In this document: positions 62,364 to 64,000 of the stretch, piece after piece
Position numbering within the stretch: position 1 is the stretch's first letter
Layout: each line of letters begins with the position of its first letter
NCBI GenBank assembly: GCA_944321525.1
Contig: CALULQ010000001.1
Span: 114,700 to 178,699 of the forward strand
Reading direction: 5' to 3'
Length of the DNA: 64,000 bases
From: an uncultured Paraprevotella sp.
Lineage (GTDB): Bacteria; Bacteroidota; Bacteroidia; Bacteroidales; Bacteroidaceae
Position numbers and translations under genes: made by a program
The notes under the pieces: generated by a model
The model's database searches: none
What the model saw: only the letters and a program-made list of their open reading frames with translations
What the model was told of the DNA's origin: nothing

Positions 62364-62409
62364 GCAAAGGCTGGCCGGGCGTGCAATAGTCAAAATTAAC
62401 CAATTTGTC

Positions 62410-63180
62410 ATGATGGACACTCAGGAACGAAAGCTGAAAGCACTGCTCACGGGGCAGGATTTCGATGCGCCGCCGGGCTATCCCGAGAAGCTGGAGCGGT
62501 GGAAGCTGCTGGCGCAGTCGTATGTGAGGATTGAGAACGGCATCGCCGTGTTGTCCGACTTCCAGGAGAACCGCCGTTTCATCTATGCCGGGAATTTCGG
62601 CGGGAGTATCGGGCTGGCAGACGCTTGCCTGCAGGCGGATTCCGCCTTCGAGGAAGAGGTGTTCGGCTGCATCCCGGCGGAGGATTTGCTGGACAGGCAT
62701 GTGCTGGAACTGCGCTTCTTCCACTTCCAGAAATCGGTACCCGTCGAGGAACGCACCGGCTACAACATGGTGAGCCTCGTGCACTTCCGGCGGGAGGGGC
62801 ATGGCGACATACCCGTGCTCCACCGCACTTATTACCTGGAAAGCTTCCCCAACGGGAGCATCTGGCTGGCCCTTTGCCTTTACACTCCGTTTGTCGAGAC
62901 GGGCGGGGGATTCACGGGGCAAATCGTCGACAACCGGACGGGCCTGCCCGTGTTGCCGGAAACCTACGAACGGATAGACCGCCAATTGCTTTCTGCACGC
63001 GAAACCGACGTGCTGGCCCTCTTGGCGGAAGGGATGGGCAGCAAGCAGATTGCCGACACGCTGTGCATCTCCGTCAACACCGTCCACCGCCACCGGCAAA
63101 ACATCCTTGCGGCCTTGCAGGTGAACAACACGGCGGCGGCCGTGCAAATCGGCCTCCGGCTGCGGCTTATTCTCCGGTAG
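62410..63180 (+). CDS. LuxR-type transcriptional regulator
   Basis: The 256-residue protein ends in a LuxR/NarL helix-turn-helix (about 195-250, LSARETDVLALLAEGMGSKQ, then ISVNTVHRHRQNIL). Its N-terminal about 180 residues look PAS-like (VLSDFQENRRFIYAGNFGG; YLESFPNGSIWLALCLYTP) but show no phosphoacceptor receiver signature, so it is probably not a two-component response regulator. The ligand is unknown. A second start codon follows directly (ATGATG). It is divergent from the DUF1349 lipoprotein gene. Confidence 0.85.
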   Translation: MMDTQERKLKALLTGQDFDAPPGYPEKLERWKLLAQSYVRIENGIAVLSDFQENRRFIYAGNFGGSIGLADACLQADSAFEEEVFGCIPAEDLLDRHVLELRFFHFQKSVPVEERTGYNMVSLVHFRREGHGDIPVLHRTYYLESFPNGSIWLALCLYTPFVETGGGFTGQIVDNRTGLPVLPETYERIDRQLLSARETDVLALLAEGMGSKQIADTLCISVNTVHRHRQNILAALQVNNTAAAVQIGLRLRLILR

Positions 63181-63306
63181 CAGGGGGAATAGGCCCGGTT
63201 TGTCCTGGAAAAAAGTCCTGCGGCATGCTGCGCTTTTGTGGCCGTGACCGTGATGCCGTCGGTTGTTGCCGTGCGGTGCGTCCCTTGCCCGATGCCGTGC
63301 GCTGCC

Positions 63307-63402
63307 GTGCGGAAGGCGGGTGGACATTTTCCTGAGTCCGTCGTTGTACTCTGCGGCAAGTACTCGAGTACTCTCCGCAAAGTACAACGACGGCTTCCGC
63401 AC
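63307..63402. repeat. Intergenic palindrome array, copy 7 (two units, best outer arms)
   Basis: Core 63346-63385: GTACTCTGCGGCAAGTAC, TCGA, GTACTCTCCGCAAAGTAC. The immediate flanks CCGTCGTT and AACGACGG continue the palindrome, and outer arms GTGCGGAAG (63307-63315) and CTTCCGCAC (63394-63402) pair perfectly. It lies in the 705-bp gap 63181-63885; the rest of the gap turns AT-rich from about 63540 and holds a hairpin and a promoter. Confidence 0.92.
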
Positions 63403-63596
63403 GACGTCGCGACATATTCCTCATGAATTTCATAATGCTTGCCTGCATCGTCTGTCAGGTTTGTGGACGTGAACAATGTCCGATGACAATGGCCATGCTG
63501 CAGGATGCGGCATCTTGAGGTGCAGAAACTCCACCTCAAGCCGTAGAAATATCTTTCAGCAAGCCAAGGAATCGCGAGGGGATAAAAAAAGAAAAA

Positions 63597-63620
63597 GGAG
63601 AAAGATTTCCGTCTTTCTCC
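63597..63620 (-). terminator. Intrinsic-terminator-like hairpin reading on the minus strand
   Basis: GGAGAAAGA and TCTTTCTCC pair around TTTCCG; on the minus strand it is followed by a long T-rich run. No minus-strand gene enters from the right within the window, so it may end a transcript of the integrated element or mark its border. Confidence 0.55.
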
Positions 63621-63772
63621 AACTCAGTACCCAGACCCGGTACAGCCCATAGAAACCATAGGAAAATAAAAGAATTTATCTTCCTTATTATCAATGACTT
63701 GCGTGTTTCTTATTTTCTCCATTTTTGCCATATTTTGCCCATTTTCTGTTATTCAGTACACTTTTAGTACGC

Positions 63773-63802
63773 TTTGAAATTCCGATTTCTTTTGTACCTT
63801 TG
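63773..63802 (+). promoter_or_regulatory. Consensus promoter for the integrase gene
   Basis: TTTG (63773-63776) and TACCTTTG (63795-63802) are separated by 18 bp, a close match to the Bacteroidales -33/-7 consensus. Confidence 0.75.
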
Positions 63803-63885
63803 CAACATCGGAAAACAAAAGGAAATCAATTATTTAGTGTAATCTCCCGGTTATGGTATCTGAATCGGGATAAAACCTCTAAGCA

Positions 63886-64000
63886 ATGGCAAAGTTAGAA
63901 AATAAAACGAAAGAAAACCCCAAATTGGAGCAAAATAAACTTTCGGATGGCAGAATCAGCCTGTATCTGGAGTATTATTTGGGTAGGGAGGAAAAGCCTG
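63886..64000 (+). CDS. Tyrosine recombinase/integrase, N-terminal fragment
   Basis: The frame from ATG at 63886 runs off the window. The visible 38 residues include a Lys/Glu-rich start and LSDGRISLYLEYYLGREEKP, which matches the N-terminal arm-binding segment of Bacteroidota tyrosine integrases that carry a phage-integrase SAM-like core-binding domain. It would catalyse integration and excision of a mobile element. Local base composition is much more AT-rich than the rest of the window. The assignment depends on a short stretch. Confidence 0.7.
   Translation, partial: MAKLENKTKENPKLEQNKLSDGRISLYLEYYLGREEKP

Overview
The window looks like chromosomal DNA from a high-GC member of the Bacteroidales (phylum Bacteroidota). 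The signs are a SusC/SusD pair, type IX secretion (T9SS) C-terminal sorting domains on at least four proteins, an S46 dipeptidyl peptidase, FeoA-FeoB fusions, and many TAnnTTTG promoter -7 elements of the Bacteroidales type, with few Shine-Dalgarno sites. GC is about 60% by eye through most of it. It falls to about 48-50% in 54.2-58.8 kb and lower still after about 63.5 kb. Family and genus are not resolved from sequence alone.

Layout. 0-1.9 kb: the end of a signal peptidase I gene, a second signal-peptidase-like gene that has lost its catalytic residues, and a WbqC-family gene. 2.3-14.5 kb (minus strand): a secreted leucine-rich-repeat protein, then a likely protein/peptide-use locus (zinc metalloprotease, SusC, SusD, T9SS cargo protein). 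14.9-17.5 kb: a secreted M6-type metalloprotease. 17.8-19.1 kb: an M16 peptidase. 19.2-33.5 kb: an iron and cytochrome c block with an OprB-like porin, FeoAB with a His/Cys-rich insert, CcsBA cytochrome c assembly protein, a Rid-family protein, a mono-haem lipoprotein, two further porins, a di-haem oxidoreductase and an imelysin lipoprotein. A divergent hemerythrin-LuxR fusion regulator lies at its upstream end. 33.5-37.3 kb: LOG family, PfkB sugar kinase, DEAD-box helicase. 37.4-47.3 kb (minus): a secreted metzincin, then an operon of SpmAB-like protein, flippase, DUF389 protein and dipeptidyl peptidase 7. 47.8-54.2 kb (plus): ruvB, ybeY, a methyltransferase, a GH29 fucosidase and dinB. 54.2-58.8 kb (minus): a lower-GC island with a broken DprA-like gene, a GNAT-AAA+ fusion, a frameshifted PD-(D/E)XK nuclease gene and a YqiA-like esterase. 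58.9-63.2 kb: a second FeoAB, a DUF1349 lipoprotein and a LuxR-type regulator. 63.5-64.0 kb: AT-rich DNA with the first codons of a tyrosine integrase, probably the edge of an integrative element.

The most unusual structure is a dispersed intergenic repeat present at seven loci, about one per 9 kb. Each locus holds two or three copies of an 18-bp palindrome of the form GTAC-N10-GTAC, joined by a 4-bp TCGA spacer, giving a strict 22-bp period. Every intergenic gap longer than 300 bp except one carries a copy. It does not match any repeat family I can name.

How the genes fit together. The protease genes (M6, metzincin, DUF5117-type, M16, S46) together with the SusCD pair suggest a proteolytic, peptide-importing lifestyle. 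The 19-33 kb block appears to couple outer-membrane iron handling and surface or periplasmic c-type haem proteins to ferrous iron import, perhaps under a di-iron sensor.
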